A stretch of 64,000 nucleotides of DNA from an uncultured Nocardioides sp. (GCF_947488515.1 NZ_CANKZF010000001.1:620001-684000), one strand, 5' to 3'. Counted from the first letter of the stretch, positions 1 through 10,742 are shown. Numbers and translations: made by a program. Notes: generated from the sequence alone by a model not told the origin.

Positions 1-661
1 GGCCGGACCGGCCACCCTGGCCGGCCTGGTGGCCGGCACCGGGCTGGCCCGACCCACCGCTCACCGACTCGCTGTCGCGCTCGAGCACCACCGCCTCGTG
101 GCCCGCGACATGCAGGGCCGCTTCGTGCTCGGGCCGCGGCTGGCCGAGCTGTCCGCCGCCGCCGGCGAGGACCGGCTCCTCGCCGCGGCCGGCCCCGTCC
201 TGGCCCGACTGCGCGACATCACCGGCGAGTCCGCCCAGCTGTGGCGCCGCCAGGGCGAGCACCGCGTGTGCGTCGCCGCCGCCGAGCGCCCCTCCGGCCT
301 GCGCGACACGATCCCGGTCGGCTCGCAGCTGACCATGAACGCCGGATCGGCCGCGCAGATCCTGCTGGCGTGGGAGGACCCCGAGCGCATGCACCGGGGC
401 CTGCAGAACGCCGCCTTCTCGGCCACCGCCCTGTCCGGCATCCGCCGCCGCGGCTGGTCGCAGTCCGTCGGCGAGCGCGAGCAGGGCGTGGCCTCGGTGT
501 CCGCGCCGGTCCGCTCCCCCGGCGGCAAGGTCATCGCCGCGGTGTCGGTCTCCGGTCCCCTCGAGCGACTCTCCCGCCAGCCCGGCCGGATGCACGCGCC
601 CGCCGTGCTCGCCGCCGCCGACCGGCTGTCGGAGTCGCTGCGCCGCGCCGCGTCCGAGTAG
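1..661 (+). CDS. ndgR: IclR-family regulator NdgR/LtbR, 5' end outside the window
   Basis: The reading frame is open from base 2, so the start lies off the left edge; about 219 residues are present. The first residues (ATLAGLVAGTGLARPTAHRL) are the second half of an IclR winged helix-turn-helix. The effector-binding domain follows (roughly residues 55-215), with the IclR-type GERE-x-GVASVSAPV segment. The sequence closely resembles Streptomyces NdgR and corynebacterial LtbR as I know them. These regulators control leuCD and other amino acid genes, normally from a divergent position, so leuCD may lie just outside the window (inference). The downstream flank is the hairpin array. Family assignment is very sure; the NdgR subtype is likely. 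Confidence 0.9.
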   Translation, partial: AGPATLAGLVAGTGLARPTAHRLAVALEHHRLVARDMQGRFVLGPRLAELSAAAGEDRLLAAAGPVLARLRDITGESAQLWRRQGEHRVCVAAAERPSGLRDTIPVGSQLTMNAGSAAQILLAWEDPERMHRGLQNAAFSATALSGIRRRGWSQSVGEREQGVASVSAPVRSPGGKVIAAVSVSGPLERLSRQPGRMHAPAVLAAADRLSESLRRAASE

Positions 662-680
662 CCCCCGCTCGCCGTCGGAG

Positions 681-1040
681 ATGGTGACGGCACATCGCAC
701 GCCAGCACGGCGTCCGACTGCGATCTGCCGCCACCCTTCCGGCCGACCCCCGGATGGTGGCGGCACATCGCACGCCAGCACGGCGTACGACTGCGATCTG
801 CTGCCACCCTTCCGGCCGACCTCCCGATGGTGGCGGCACATCGCACGCCAGCACGGCGTCCGACTGCGATCTGCCGCCACCCTTCCGGCCGACCTCCCGA
901 TGGTGGCGGCACATCGCACGCCAGCACGGCGTCCGACTGCGATCTGCCGCCACCCTTCCGGCCAACCCCCGGATGGTGGCGGCACATCGCACGCCAGCAC
1001 GGCGTCCTGCTGCAACCTGCCGCCACCTTCCGGCCCGCAA
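681..1040. repeat. 73-bp tandem repeat, five copies, each holding a 53-bp hairpin
   Basis: Copies begin at 681, 754, 827, 900 and 973, an exact 73-bp period; the last copy is degenerate. Each holds a 53-bp inverted repeat (for example 683-735). The outer arms are GGTGGCGGCA and TGCCGCCACC, followed inward by a C-C mismatch and then the inner arms ATCGCA/TGCGAT. The loop contains a second small stem (CGCC/GGCG). The array fills the gap between ndgR and the next gene, both on the plus strand. The same family recurs at 53363-53560. No convincing gene overlaps it. Role unknown: structured RNA, transcript boundary or protein-binding repeat are all possible. Confidence 0.9.
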
Positions 1041-1062
1041 TGATCTCGGGCAGGGTGGGCGC

Positions 1063-1644
1063 ATGGCAGACCTCGTGGACCTCGGACCCGCAGGTGAGCG
1101 GCTGGCCGCCGTCGCCGCCAACGTCACCGACGACCAGCTCGACGGACCGACCCCCTGCGAGGGGCGTACGGTCGGGCAGCTCGTCCAGCACCTCGTGGGA
1201 CTGACGCTCGCCTTCAGGGCCGCAGCGGACAAGGACTTCGGTCCCCTCACCGACACCAGTCCCGACGAGGCCGGGTGGCCCGAGGTCCAGCCGGGCTGGC
1301 GCGAAGCCCTCGCCGAGCAGGTCCCGGCGTTGGTCGCGGCCTGGCGCGACCCGGCGGCGTGGGAGGGCATGACCCGCGCCGGTGGCGTCGACCTCCCGGG
1401 CCAGGTGGGCGGGCTGGTCGCGCTCGACGAGGTCGTCCTGCACGGCTGGGACCTGGCGCGGGCCACCGGCCAGCCCTACGACTGCGACGACGCGACCGCC
1501 GGTGCGTGCATGGCGTTCGTCGGGGGCTTCGACGAGGGCGGCACCCCGGGCCTGTTCGGTCCCTCCGTGCCGGTCGCTCCCGGTGCGTCGGCCTTCGAGC
1601 AGGTGCTCGCCCGCTCGGGCCGCGACCCGGGCTGGTCCGCCTGA
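1063..1644 (+). CDS. TIGR03086/maleylpyruvate isomerase-like DinB-fold protein
   Basis: A 193-residue protein of the mycothiol-dependent maleylpyruvate isomerase N-terminal/TIGR03086 class. An early GPTPCEGRTVGQLVQHLVG segment and a later ALDEVVLHGWDLARATGQPY segment carry the histidines that bind metal in the DinB-like four-helix fold. Actinobacteria have many such proteins, mostly uncharacterised, thought to be mycothiol-dependent thiol transferases. The start at 1063 follows the hairpin array directly, so its transcript leader may contain the last repeat copy. Substrate cannot be predicted. The family call is good; the activity is unknown. Confidence 0.85.
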   Translation: MADLVDLGPAGERLAAVAANVTDDQLDGPTPCEGRTVGQLVQHLVGLTLAFRAAADKDFGPLTDTSPDEAGWPEVQPGWREALAEQVPALVAAWRDPAAWEGMTRAGGVDLPGQVGGLVALDEVVLHGWDLARATGQPYDCDDATAGACMAFVGGFDEGGTPGLFGPSVPVAPGASAFEQVLARSGRDPGWSA

Positions 1645-1713
1645 GCCGGTCGCGGGTCCAGACCGCTCCGCCGTCGCGATGACGCCGGGGCTGACCGGTG
1701 GGACGATGCGGCC

Positions 1714-2745
1714 ATGGAGGCGCCCCCGCGCGCACTCGACCTGTTGCCCAAGGTCGACCTGCACTGCCACCTCGAAGGCACCATGCGGCCGACGACCGTG
1801 GTCGAGCTGGCCCGCAAGAACGGTGTCCCCCTCCCCACCGAGGACCCCGCCGAGCTCTACGCGTACTCCTCGCTCGACGAGTTCCTGGCGGTCTTCTGGC
1901 TCGTCCAGTCCACCCTGGCGGACCGCGACGACTGGGCGCGCCTGGCCTACGAGGCGGTGACCGACAGCGCCCGGCACGGCGTCGTCCACCAGGAGTGCTT
2001 CGTCACCCCTGCGCGCCACCGGGACGGTGGCCAGCACCTTGGGGCCGTCCTCTCCGGGATCGCCGAGGGCCTGGATGCGGCCGAGGCGGAGACCGGCACG
2101 ACGTGCCGGTTGATCGTCGACATGGACCGCGCGTTCGGCCCGGAGGCCGGACGCCAGCTCGTCGAGGAGCTCGTCGATCTCCGATCGGCACGATCGCCGG
2201 GAACGGAGCGGGTGATCGGTGTCGGCATGGACTCGACCGAGCTCGGCGTCGACTCCACGAGCTACGCGCCTGCGTACGACGTGGCGCGACGCGCCGGCCT
2301 GCGGCTGACCGGACACCAGGGGGAGAACTCCACCGCGCAGCAGGTGGCCGACTGCATCGACGCCCTCGGACTGGAGCGGGTGGACCACGGCGTGCCGGTC
2401 CTCGACAGCGCCGTGCTGACCGCGCGGATGGTCGAGGAGCGCATCCCGATCACGGTCTGCCCGACGTCCAACGTGGTCGTCGCCCACTGCTTCGACCGGC
2501 TCGAGGACCACGTTCTCCCCCACATGCGCGCGGCCGGCCTGCTCGCGACGGTCAACACCGACGACCCGGCGCTCAGCGACCTCGACCTCGGCCGGGAGTA
2601 CGCCGCCGTGTCGCGAGCCTTCGGCTGGGGCTGGGAGCAGATGGTGCAGGTCGCCCTCGACGGCATCGAGGCAAGCTGGCTCGACGACTCGGAGAAGGCG
2701 GACCTGCGGGCCCTCGTGGCGATGACCGAGGAACCCTCGCGCTAG
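1714..2745 (+). CDS. add: adenosine (or adenine) deaminase
   Basis: A 343-residue cytosolic metal-dependent amidohydrolase converting adenosine to inosine for purine salvage. The zinc ligands lie in the N-terminal KVDLHCHLEG motif (about residues 13-22). The active-site loop reads LTGHQGE near residue 203, where the family usually has HAGE. ERVDHGVPV follows, and NTDDPALSD near residue 286 carries the metal-binding Asp pair. Length fits the family. The stop codon overlaps the stop of the convergent ogt gene through the shared sequence CTAG. The HQGE variant leaves adenine or another nucleoside possible as substrate. Confidence 0.9.
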   Translation: MEAPPRALDLLPKVDLHCHLEGTMRPTTVVELARKNGVPLPTEDPAELYAYSSLDEFLAVFWLVQSTLADRDDWARLAYEAVTDSARHGVVHQECFVTPARHRDGGQHLGAVLSGIAEGLDAAEAETGTTCRLIVDMDRAFGPEAGRQLVEELVDLRSARSPGTERVIGVGMDSTELGVDSTSYAPAYDVARRAGLRLTGHQGENSTAQQVADCIDALGLERVDHGVPVLDSAVLTARMVEERIPITVCPTSNVVVAHCFDRLEDHVLPHMRAAGLLATVNTDDPALSDLDLGREYAAVSRAFGWGWEQMVQVALDGIEASWLDDSEKADLRALVAMTEEPSR

Positions 2746-3224
2746 AAGAGCGCGTCCTGCTCCAGCTCCAGCAGCTGCTGCTTGCGCTCGAGGCCGCCGG
2801 CATAGCCGGTCAGCGTGCCGTTGGCGCCGATGACGCGGTGGCACGGCACCACGATCGGGATCGGGTTGCGACCGTTGGCCAGGCCGACCGCGCGCGACGC
2901 CGCGTTGGTCATGCCCAACCGGCCGGCGATCTGGCCGTAGGACGCGGTCTCGCCGTAGCCGATGAGCTCGAGCTGGGTCCACACGCGGCGCTGGAAGTCG
3001 GTGCCGGCCGGCGCGAGAGGCAGGTCGAAGTCGGTCAGCTCGCGCTGGAAGTACGCCGTCAGCTGCCGCACGGCCTCGGCGAGCACGGGGTCGTCGTCGG
3101 AGCGCGCGCCCAGCGGCCGACCGTCCACCGGCTGGCGGAACGGCGAGAACTCGATCGCCACGATCGAGCCGTCGCGCTCGACGATGCGCAGGTCGCCCAC
3201 AGGTGAGGGCATCACGGTCCACAT
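2742..3224 (-). CDS. ogt: methylated-DNA--protein-cysteine S-methyltransferase
   Basis: A 160-residue suicide repair protein that removes alkyl groups from O6-alkylguanine onto its own cysteine. The C-terminal domain has the active-site motif IPIVVPCHRVIG and the DNA-binding helix segment YGETASYGQIAGRLG. I chose the ATG at 3224 because a GAGGAGA ribosome site lies about 7 nt upstream; an in-frame ATG at 3239 would put that site inside the gene. The start follows the stop of the Ada-AlkA gene by one base, so the two are co-transcribed as an alkylation-repair pair. Confidence 0.95.
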   Translation of the reverse strand: MWTVMPSPVGDLRIVERDGSIVAIEFSPFRQPVDGRPLGARSDDDPVLAEAVRQLTAYFQRELTDFDLPLAPAGTDFQRRVWTQLELIGYGETASYGQIAGRLGMTNAASRAVGLANGRNPIPIVVPCHRVIGANGTLTGYAGGLERKQQLLELEQDALF

Positions 3225-3225
3225 G

Positions 3226-4740
<1,515 letters not shown>

Positions 4741-4816
4741 GACCCGAGCCTGTCACCCGGAGGCACCTCGCACCAGCGGAAATCGGACACCGCCGTGGAC
4801 GTCGGGCGCGGTCGAC

Positions 4817-5512
4817 CTAGGCCTGTCCGGCCGGCCGGTAGCGGCGCTCCGGACGCCCGGCTCCGCCGTACTGCAGGCGTACGACGGCAGCGCCGCGGGC
4901 GACGAAGTGCTCGAGGTAGCGGCGCGCGGAGACGCGCGAGATGCCGACGAGTTCCGCGCACTCAGCAGCGGAGAGCTCGCCGGCGCTGCGCAGCGCGTCC
5001 TGCACCGCCTCGGCGGTCTCCGGGCTCAGCCCCTTGGGCAGGCTCACCGGCGGCGACGGGGCCGCCGCGGCGGCGCCGAACACCGCGTCGATGTCGTCCT
5101 GGCCGGGCGCACCCGATCCGGAGAGCGCGAGCTGCGCGGCGCGGAACGTCTCCAGCCGGACGCGGAGGTCCTCGTAGTCGAACGGCTTGACGAGGTAGTG
5201 GACCGCTCCCCCGGACGCCGCGGCCCGGACCGTGTCGGCCTCGCGCGCCGCGGTCACCATCAGCACCCCGACGTCGTCGCCACCGCCCCGGAGCCGCCGC
5301 AGCACGTCGATGCCGGTCATGTCGGGGAGGTGGACGTCGAGCAGCACCAGGTCGGGTCGCAGCCGCGCGATGTCGTCGAGGGCGGCCTGACCGCTGCTGG
5401 CGACCCCGACGACGACGAAGCCCTCGGTGCGCTCCACGAACTGGGTGTGGATGCGCGCGACCATGAAGTCGTCGTCGACCACCAGCACCCCGAGGTCGTC
5501 CGTCCCGCTCAC
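4817..5512 (-). CDS. CitB/DcuR-type response regulator
   Basis: A 231-residue two-component regulator. The receiver has the acidic pair DDD near residue 13, the phospho-acceptor Asp in LVLLDVHLPDMTG, Thr in MVTAAREAD and the conserved Lys in YLVKPFDYEDL. After a linker, residues 160-215 form an HTH of the CitB/DpiA type (LSAAECAELVGISRVSARRYLEHF). The GTG start overlaps the stop of the sensor kinase gene (GTGA), so the pair is translationally coupled. Kinases and regulators of this class sense citrate or dicarboxylates. The divergent tctCBA operon is the obvious target (inference from position). Confidence 0.92.
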   Translation of the reverse strand: MSGTDDLGVLVVDDDFMVARIHTQFVERTEGFVVVGVASSGQAALDDIARLRPDLVLLDVHLPDMTGIDVLRRLRGGGDDVGVLMVTAAREADTVRAAASGGAVHYLVKPFDYEDLRVRLETFRAAQLALSGSGAPGQDDIDAVFGAAAAAPSPPVSLPKGLSPETAEAVQDALRSAGELSAAECAELVGISRVSARRYLEHFVARGAAVVRLQYGGAGRPERRYRPAGQA

Positions 5513-7119
5513 CCGACCTCCACTCCCGGCAACCGCACCTCGAAGACCGCGCCCGTGCCGTCCTCGCCGGCACCGACCCCGACGGAGCCTCCCCGACGCT
5601 CGCAGACGACCTGCACGAGCGCCAGTCCGACACCCCGTCCCTCGACGGTCGGCCCCTTGGAGCTCCAGCCGCGGCGGAAGATCCGGCCCACCTCGTCCGG
5701 CGGGACACCGGGCCCGGTGTCGGCCACCGCCACCCGGACGACGTCGCCGTCGAGGCCCAGCGCGACCTCCACCGAGCTGCCGCCCACCGACACGGACGCG
5801 TCGACGGCGTTGTCGACCAGGTTGCCCAGCACCGTGCCGACGTCGGTGGACCCCTCCGGGTCCAGCCGGGGCAGGCTGCTGTCGGCGGCGATGCTGAGGT
5901 CGACGCCCCGCTCGACGGCGAGGCTGGTCTTGGCGATGAGGAGCGCCGCGACGGCCGGGTCCTCGACGTGGGCCAGGACCGCGTCGGAGATCTCCCGGCG
6001 GCGCCGGCTCAGCGTGCCGACGAGCCGGGACACCTCGTCGTACTCCCCGAGCTGCACGAGGCCGGAGATGGTGTGGAGCTGGTTGTGGAACTCGTGGGTC
6101 TGCGCCCGCAGCGTGTTGGTGATCGACTCGCGCGCGCTGAGCTCGCTCTGCAGCGCGAGCAGCTCGGTGCGGTCGCGCAGGGTCGTCACCGATGCGACGG
6201 TGCGCCCGCCCTCGACGACCGGGTTGCGGTTGACCACCAGCACCCGCTCCCCCAGCACGACGACGTGGTCGCGGATCGCCGCGTCGTCGGACAGCAGGTC
6301 GCGCACGGCCGGGTCGAGGTCGAGGTCGTCGACCCGGCGGCCCTCGACGTCACCGTCGAGGCCGATGAGCTCGCGCGCGCTGTCGCTCAGCACGGTGACG
6401 GTGCCGTCGTCGGCCACGGCGACGACGCCCTCGCGGATCGAGTGCAGGAGCGCCTCGCGCTGGTCGGCCAGGGCCGCGATGGCGGCAGGCTCCAGGCCGC
6501 GCGTACGACGGCGGATCAGCCGCGAGAGCAGGAACGAGCCGGCCACGCCGAGACCCAGGGCGAACCCCGCGAAGGTGAGGAGGTCGGGCACCACGCTGCG
6601 GGCCCGCTCGCGCCAGGTGGGGTACTCCTCGGCGACCATCGAGATGCCGACGAGGTCACCGTTGTCGTCGATGATCGGCACTTGGGCCGCGATCGACGGC
6701 GTACCGAAGTCGTCGACGTCACCGGTCCACGTGCGCAGCTGCTGCACGGTGCTCGAACCGAGGTCGATGCGCTGGTCGCGACCGCCGAAGTCGCTGCTGA
6801 CGAGCACCCGCCCCTCGGGGTCGGTGAGGTAGACGCCGCTGGCCTGCACGTTGTTGCGCACCCGCTGGGTGTACGACGTCAGCGTCCCGCGTCTGCTCTC
6901 GACCCGGTCCGCGACGAAGGCGTCGCGCACGACGGCGGTGTTGGCCATCGACTCCGCCGCGGCTCGCAGCCGGGCACCGCGGGTGTCACGGAAGTCGGCG
7001 TCGCTCTGCTGCACCGACACGATGCTGGCCAGCGCCACGACGGCGAGGAGCACCGTCAGCTGCAGGACCAGGAACTGGCCGGCGAGCGTCGCCGGCCACC
7101 AGCGCGAGCGTGACCACAA
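5509..7119 (-). CDS. CitA/DcuS-type sensor histidine kinase
   Basis: A membrane kinase of about 536 residues. An N-terminal membrane helix (GQFLVLQLTVLLAVVALASI) is followed by an extracellular sensor domain of roughly 130 residues with GVYLTDPEGRVLVSS, typical of single Cache domains. A second helix (FAGFALGLGVAGSFLL), a cytoplasmic PAS domain, the phospho-acceptor box TLRAQTHEFHNQLHTISGL and a HATPase domain (NLVDNAVDAS, DTGPGVP) complete it. No ATG fits. I placed the start at a TTG (7119) that follows GGAGG; a TTG at 7146 is also possible. It pairs with the downstream response regulator and diverges from tctC. Ligand is likely a tricarboxylate such as citrate (inference). Confidence 0.9.
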   Translation of the reverse strand: MWSRSRWWPATLAGQFLVLQLTVLLAVVALASIVSVQQSDADFRDTRGARLRAAAESMANTAVVRDAFVADRVESRRGTLTSYTQRVRNNVQASGVYLTDPEGRVLVSSDFGGRDQRIDLGSSTVQQLRTWTGDVDDFGTPSIAAQVPIIDDNGDLVGISMVAEEYPTWRERARSVVPDLLTFAGFALGLGVAGSFLLSRLIRRRTRGLEPAAIAALADQREALLHSIREGVVAVADDGTVTVLSDSARELIGLDGDVEGRRVDDLDLDPAVRDLLSDDAAIRDHVVVLGERVLVVNRNPVVEGGRTVASVTTLRDRTELLALQSELSARESITNTLRAQTHEFHNQLHTISGLVQLGEYDEVSRLVGTLSRRRREISDAVLAHVEDPAVAALLIAKTSLAVERGVDLSIAADSSLPRLDPEGSTDVGTVLGNLVDNAVDASVSVGGSSVEVALGLDGDVVRVAVADTGPGVPPDEVGRIFRRGWSSKGPTVEGRGVGLALVQVVCERRGGSVGVGAGEDGTGAVFEVRLPGVEVG

Positions 7120-7226
7120 GTTCCACAACCTCCATTGCTTACCCAACCGTGACGTCCGCCACAGGAGTCTCCCACCATCGTCTGAGTCGGAACCGACGAC
7201 ACGGACTGCAGGGAGATGGAGACCAC

Positions 7227-8243
7227 ATGCTGCGCCAACGAACCAGGCGGACCGGGAGGACCCGGCGGGCTGCGGCCGCGCTGACGGCCCTTGCCGGCGT
7301 CGTGCTGCTCGCCACCGGTTGTGGGGTGACCCGTGGGCCCCAGACCGCCGACGACCTCACGATGCTGATCCCCAACAGCCCGGGCGGAGGCTACGACCAG
7401 ACCGGTCGCACCGCCATCGCGGTGATGGAGAACGCCGACATCAGCCCCGGCTCGTTCGAGGTCACCAACGTCATCGGCGCCGGCGGCTCGGTCGCCATGA
7501 CGCGACTGATGAACGCCGACGGCGACGAGCGCACCATGATGACCGCCGGGCTCGGCGTCGTCGGGTCGCTCTACTCCTTCGGCGCCCCCTACAAGCTCGA
7601 CGACGCGACGCCGCTGGCGCAGCTCATCGAGGACCAGGAGGGCGTGCTGGTCCCGGCCGACTCGCCCTTCAAGACCATCGACGACCTCGTCGCAGCCTGG
7701 GAGAAGGACCCCGACTCGGTCGTCATCGGCGGCGGGTCGTCACCGGGCGGCCCCGACCACCTGTTCCCGATGCAGCTGGCCACCGCGGTCGGCGTCGACC
7801 CCCGCGAGCTGCGCTACGTCGTCTACGACGGCGGCGGCCCGCTGACCACCGCCCTGCTCGGCAACAAGATCGACGTCGGCTTCTCCGGCGTCGGGGAGTT
7901 CGAGGGGCCGCTGTCCTCCGGCGAGCTGCGGCTGCTGGCCGTGTCCGGCGAGGAGCGGCTCGAGGGCGAGGGGATCAGCGAGTCCCCCACCCTGACCGAG
8001 GCCGGCATCGACCTGGTCTTCACCAACTGGCGCGGCGTCTTCGCGCCCCCCGGCATCAGCGACGAGCGGCGTGACGAGCTGATCGCGATGCTCGAGGAGA
8101 TGCACGACACCCCCGAGTGGAAGCAAGCCCTCGAGGACAACGGCTGGATCGACGAGTTCAAGACCGGCGACGAGTTCACGACGTTCCTCCAGGAGCAGGA
8201 CGAGCGCGTCGCCACCACCCTCGAGGAGCTGGACCTGCTGTGA
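7227..8243 (+). CDS. tctC: tripartite tricarboxylate transporter substrate-binding lipoprotein
   Basis: A 338-residue extracytoplasmic binding protein of the TctC/BUG family. The signal peptide ends in the lipobox LLATGC with Cys32 as lipidation site. The mature part begins LTMLIPNSPGGGYDQTGR, a hallmark of the family, and contains GGGSSPGGPDHLF and IDVGFSGVGEF. The start at 7227 is supported by GGAGA and GGGAG just upstream. It is the first gene of tctC-tctB-tctA-usp, with GTGA overlap to tctB. It captures a carboxylate such as citrate and hands it to the TctAB membrane pair. The 107-bp gap to the divergent kinase gene carries the short palindrome GTCGG-AA-CCGAC at 7186-7197, a candidate regulator site. 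Confidence 0.93.
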   Translation: MLRQRTRRTGRTRRAAAALTALAGVVLLATGCGVTRGPQTADDLTMLIPNSPGGGYDQTGRTAIAVMENADISPGSFEVTNVIGAGGSVAMTRLMNADGDERTMMTAGLGVVGSLYSFGAPYKLDDATPLAQLIEDQEGVLVPADSPFKTIDDLVAAWEKDPDSVVIGGGSSPGGPDHLFPMQLATAVGVDPRELRYVVYDGGGPLTTALLGNKIDVGFSGVGEFEGPLSSGELRLLAVSGEERLEGEGISESPTLTEAGIDLVFTNWRGVFAPPGISDERRDELIAMLEEMHDTPEWKQALEDNGWIDEFKTGDEFTTFLQEQDERVATTLEELDLL

Positions 8244-8779
8244 GCACATCACTCGACACCCCCACCACCCCCACTCCCCCCGGGGCCCCGCGGGAGACAC
8301 CCGACCGTGACCTCGCCCAGCTCGGCCTCGCCGCGCTCCTGGTCGTCGTCGGCGCCTACACCTTCTGGGAGGCCACCACGCTGCGCGTCGGCTTCGGCGA
8401 CCCGGTCGGTCCGCGGGTCTTCCCCTACGTCATCGGCGCCGTCACCGTGCTGCTCGGCGTCCTGCTGGTGATCGCCACCCTGCGCGGCGACGTGCCCCAG
8501 GCCGAGGGTGGCGAGGACATCGACCTGCGCCACCCCGCCGACTGGACGACCGTCCTCAAGCTGGTCGGGGTGCTGCTCTTCACCGTCCTGACGATCACGT
8601 TCCTCGGCTGGGCCGTGAGCGGTGCGCTGCTGTTCGTCGGATCGGCGTGGTCGCTCGGGAGCCGCACGCTCGTGCGTGACGTCATCGTCGGCTTCGTGCT
8701 CTCCGTGGCGAGCTGGTACTTCTTCCACGAGGGCCTGGGCGTCATCCTCCCCGCCGGGATCCTGGACGGGGTGCTCTGA
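8240..8779 (+). CDS. tctB: tripartite tricarboxylate transporter small membrane subunit
   Basis: A 179-residue protein starting with GTG inside the tctC stop (GTGA). It has four predicted membrane helices: [58 protein letters not shown] and a C-terminal pair around [15 protein letters not shown]. The [12 protein letters not shown] segment after helix 1 is typical of TctB. Its stop overlaps the ATG of tctA by one base. TctB is poorly conserved in sequence and is recognised mainly from topology and from its place between tctC and tctA. Confidence 0.92.
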   Translation: MSTSLDTPTTPTPPGAPRETPDRDLAQLGLAALLVVVGAYTFWEATTLRVGFGDPVGPRVFPYVIGAVTVLLGVLLVIATLRGDVPQAEGGEDIDLRHPADWTTVLKLVGVLLFTVLTITFLGWAVSGALLFVGSAWSLGSRTLVRDVIVGFVLSVASWYFFHEGLGVILPAGILDGVL

Positions 8780-10332
8780 TGGACAACCTCGGACTGCTCA
8801 TGGACGGCTTCGGGGCCGTCCTCACCCCGGAGAACCTGCTCTACGCCGTCATCGGCGTGCTCCTCGGCACCTTCGTCGGCGTCCTGCCGGGCATCGGCCC
8901 GGCCATGGCGGTCGCGCTGCTGCTGCCCGTGACCTACGGCCTCGAGCCGATCTCGGCCTTCATCATGTTCGCCGGCATCTACTACGGCGGCATGTACGGC
9001 GGCTCGACCACCGCGATCCTGCTCAACACACCGGGCGAGTCCGCGTCGGTGATGACGGCCCTCGAGGGCAACCTCATGGCACGGGCCGGACGAGCCGCAC
9101 AAGCGCTCGCCACCGCGGCGATCGGCTCCTTCATCGCCGGCACGATCGGCACGCTCCTCGTCGTGTTCTTCGCCCCGGCACTCGCATCGGTGGCGGTCGA
9201 GATCGGTGCCCCGACCTACTTCGCGCTGATGGTGCTGGCGATGGTCATGGTCACCAGCGTGCTCGGCGGATCGCCCCTGCGCGGCTTCATCGCGCTCTTC
9301 CTCGGCCTCACCATCGGCCTGGTCGGCCTCGACCTCAACACCGGCCAGTCGCGGCTGAGCTTCGACCAGCCGCTGCTGGCGGACCGCATCGACGTGGTCG
9401 TCGTCGCGGTCGGCATCTTCGCCCTGGGCGAGGCACTCTGGGTCGCTGCGCACCTGCGTCGCAGCCCCGCCCACGTCATCCCGGTCGGACGCCCGTGGAT
9501 GAGTCGCTCCGACCTGAAGCGGTCGTGGGGTCCGTGGCTGCGCGGCACGGCGTACGGCTTCCCGTTCGGCGCGCTGCCGGCCGGCGGCGCGGAGATCCCG
9601 ACGTTCCTGTCCTACATCACCGAGAAGCGGATCGCCGCCCGCAAGGGCCACGACGACTTCGGCAAGGGCGCGATCGAGGGCGTGGCCGGACCGGAGGCGG
9701 CCAACAACGCCTCGGCCGCGGGCACCTTCGTCCCGCTGCTCGCGCTGGGCCTGCCCGTGACCGCCACCTCCGCCGTCATGCTGGCCGCCCTGCAGGGCTA
9801 CGGCATCGAGCCCGGTCCCGGGCTGATGACCGACCAGCCGGAGCTCGTGTGGGCCCTGCTGGCCAGCCTGCTGATCGGCAACGTGCTGCTGCTGGTGCTC
9901 AACCTGCCGCTCGCGCCGCTGTGGGCGAAGCTGCTGCGCATCCCGCGGCCCCAGCTCTACGCGGGGATCCTGTTCTTCGCGGCCCTGGGCGCGTACGCCG
10001 CCAACCTGCAGGCGTTCGACCTCTTCCTGCTGCTCCTGCTGGGCCTCCTCGGCCTGATGATGCGGCGCTTCGCCCTGCCGGTCCTGCCACTGATCCTCGG
10101 CGTGATCCTCGGGCCGCTCATGGAGTTCCGGCTCCGCGAGGCGATGGCCATCTCGGGTGGTGACGTCTCGGCGCTGTGGAGCGAGCCGCTCGCCATCGTG
10201 ATCTACGTCGTGGTGTCGATCGCCGTGGTCGCACCGTTCGCGGTTCGCCGGCTGCGCCCGACGCCCGCCGCAGTGGCCGCGGACCAGAGCCTGACGACCG
10301 ACAACGTCCACACAGAGGAGAAGGTCCGATGA
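8779..10332 (+). CDS. tctA: tripartite tricarboxylate transporter large membrane subunit
   Basis: A 517-residue polytopic membrane protein of the TctA family. It carries the first signature [21 protein letters not shown] with nearby [20 protein letters not shown], and the repeat signature [19 protein letters not shown] with [21 protein letters not shown] later. About 12 membrane helices are visible, ending in a short cytoplasmic tail. It forms the proton- or sodium-coupled translocation pore with TctB. It overlaps tctB at its start and usp at its end (ATGA), so the four genes form one translationally coupled operon. Confidence 0.95.
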   Translation: MDNLGLLMDGFGAVLTPENLLYAVIGVLLGTFVGVLPGIGPAMAVALLLPVTYGLEPISAFIMFAGIYYGGMYGGSTTAILLNTPGESASVMTALEGNLMARAGRAAQALATAAIGSFIAGTIGTLLVVFFAPALASVAVEIGAPTYFALMVLAMVMVTSVLGGSPLRGFIALFLGLTIGLVGLDLNTGQSRLSFDQPLLADRIDVVVVAVGIFALGEALWVAAHLRRSPAHVIPVGRPWMSRSDLKRSWGPWLRGTAYGFPFGALPAGGAEIPTFLSYITEKRIAARKGHDDFGKGAIEGVAGPEAANNASAAGTFVPLLALGLPVTATSAVMLAALQGYGIEPGPGLMTDQPELVWALLASLLIGNVLLLVLNLPLAPLWAKLLRIPRPQLYAGILFFAALGAYAANLQAFDLFLLLLLGLLGLMMRRFALPVLPLILGVILGPLMEFRLREAMAISGGDVSALWSEPLAIVIYVVVSIAVVAPFAVRRLRPTPAAVAADQSLTTDNVHTEEKVR

Positions 10333-10736
10333 ACGACGGTGCGAACGTGATCGTGGTGGGCTGGACGCCCGACGAGTTCGGCGAGGTGGCGTTGCACCGC
10401 GGCGTCGAGGAGGCGAGGCTCCGCGCAGGTCGCGTCGTGGTGGTCAACGCCACCCGCGGCGACGCGCTGGTGGACGACCGCTTCGCCGACGACGAGCAGC
10501 TGGGCCGCCTGACCGCGGAGCTGGCCGCCAGCGGCATCGAGGTCGACGTACGACGCTCGATGGGCGCCGACGTCGGCGACCAGGTCCTCGCGGTGGCCCA
10601 GGACGTCTCCGCCGACCTCGTCGTGATCGGCCTGCGCCGGCGCTCCCCCGTGGGCAAGCTGCTCATGGGCAGCGTCGCGCAGCGCATCCTGCTCGGTGCG
10701 GACTGCGCCGTGCTGGCGGTGAAGCCCGCTGGCTAG
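10329..10736 (+). CDS. universal stress protein (UspA family), last gene of the tct operon
   Basis: A 135-residue single-domain Usp. The N-terminal beta strand [11 protein letters not shown] and the C-terminal ATP-binding loop resemble the G-2x-G-9x-G-(S/T) motif: the stretch [20 protein letters not shown] supplies the glycines and the Ser. The ATG overlaps the tctA stop, showing it belongs to the transporter operon. Some transporters carry Usp partners that bind their cytosolic face (known for certain TRAP and TctA systems). A nucleotide-dependent effect on uptake is therefore plausible, but nothing in the sequence proves it. Confidence 0.88.
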   Translation: MNDGANVIVVGWTPDEFGEVALHRGVEEARLRAGRVVVVNATRGDALVDDRFADDEQLGRLTAELAASGIEVDVRRSMGADVGDQVLAVAQDVSADLVVIGLRRRSPVGKLLMGSVAQRILLGADCAVLAVKPAG

Positions 10737-10742
10737 GTCGGG

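Noticed and set aside
681..1040. CRISPR array
   Set aside because: The units are 73 bp and nearly identical throughout, with no variable spacers and no cas genes nearby.
61..3222. A 1053-codon minus-strand open frame with repeated CRHH/GGG peptides
   Set aside because: It runs antisense through ndgR, the hairpin array and adenosine deaminase. The repeat peptide is only the translated 73-bp tandem array, and the codon pattern is that of a shadow frame.
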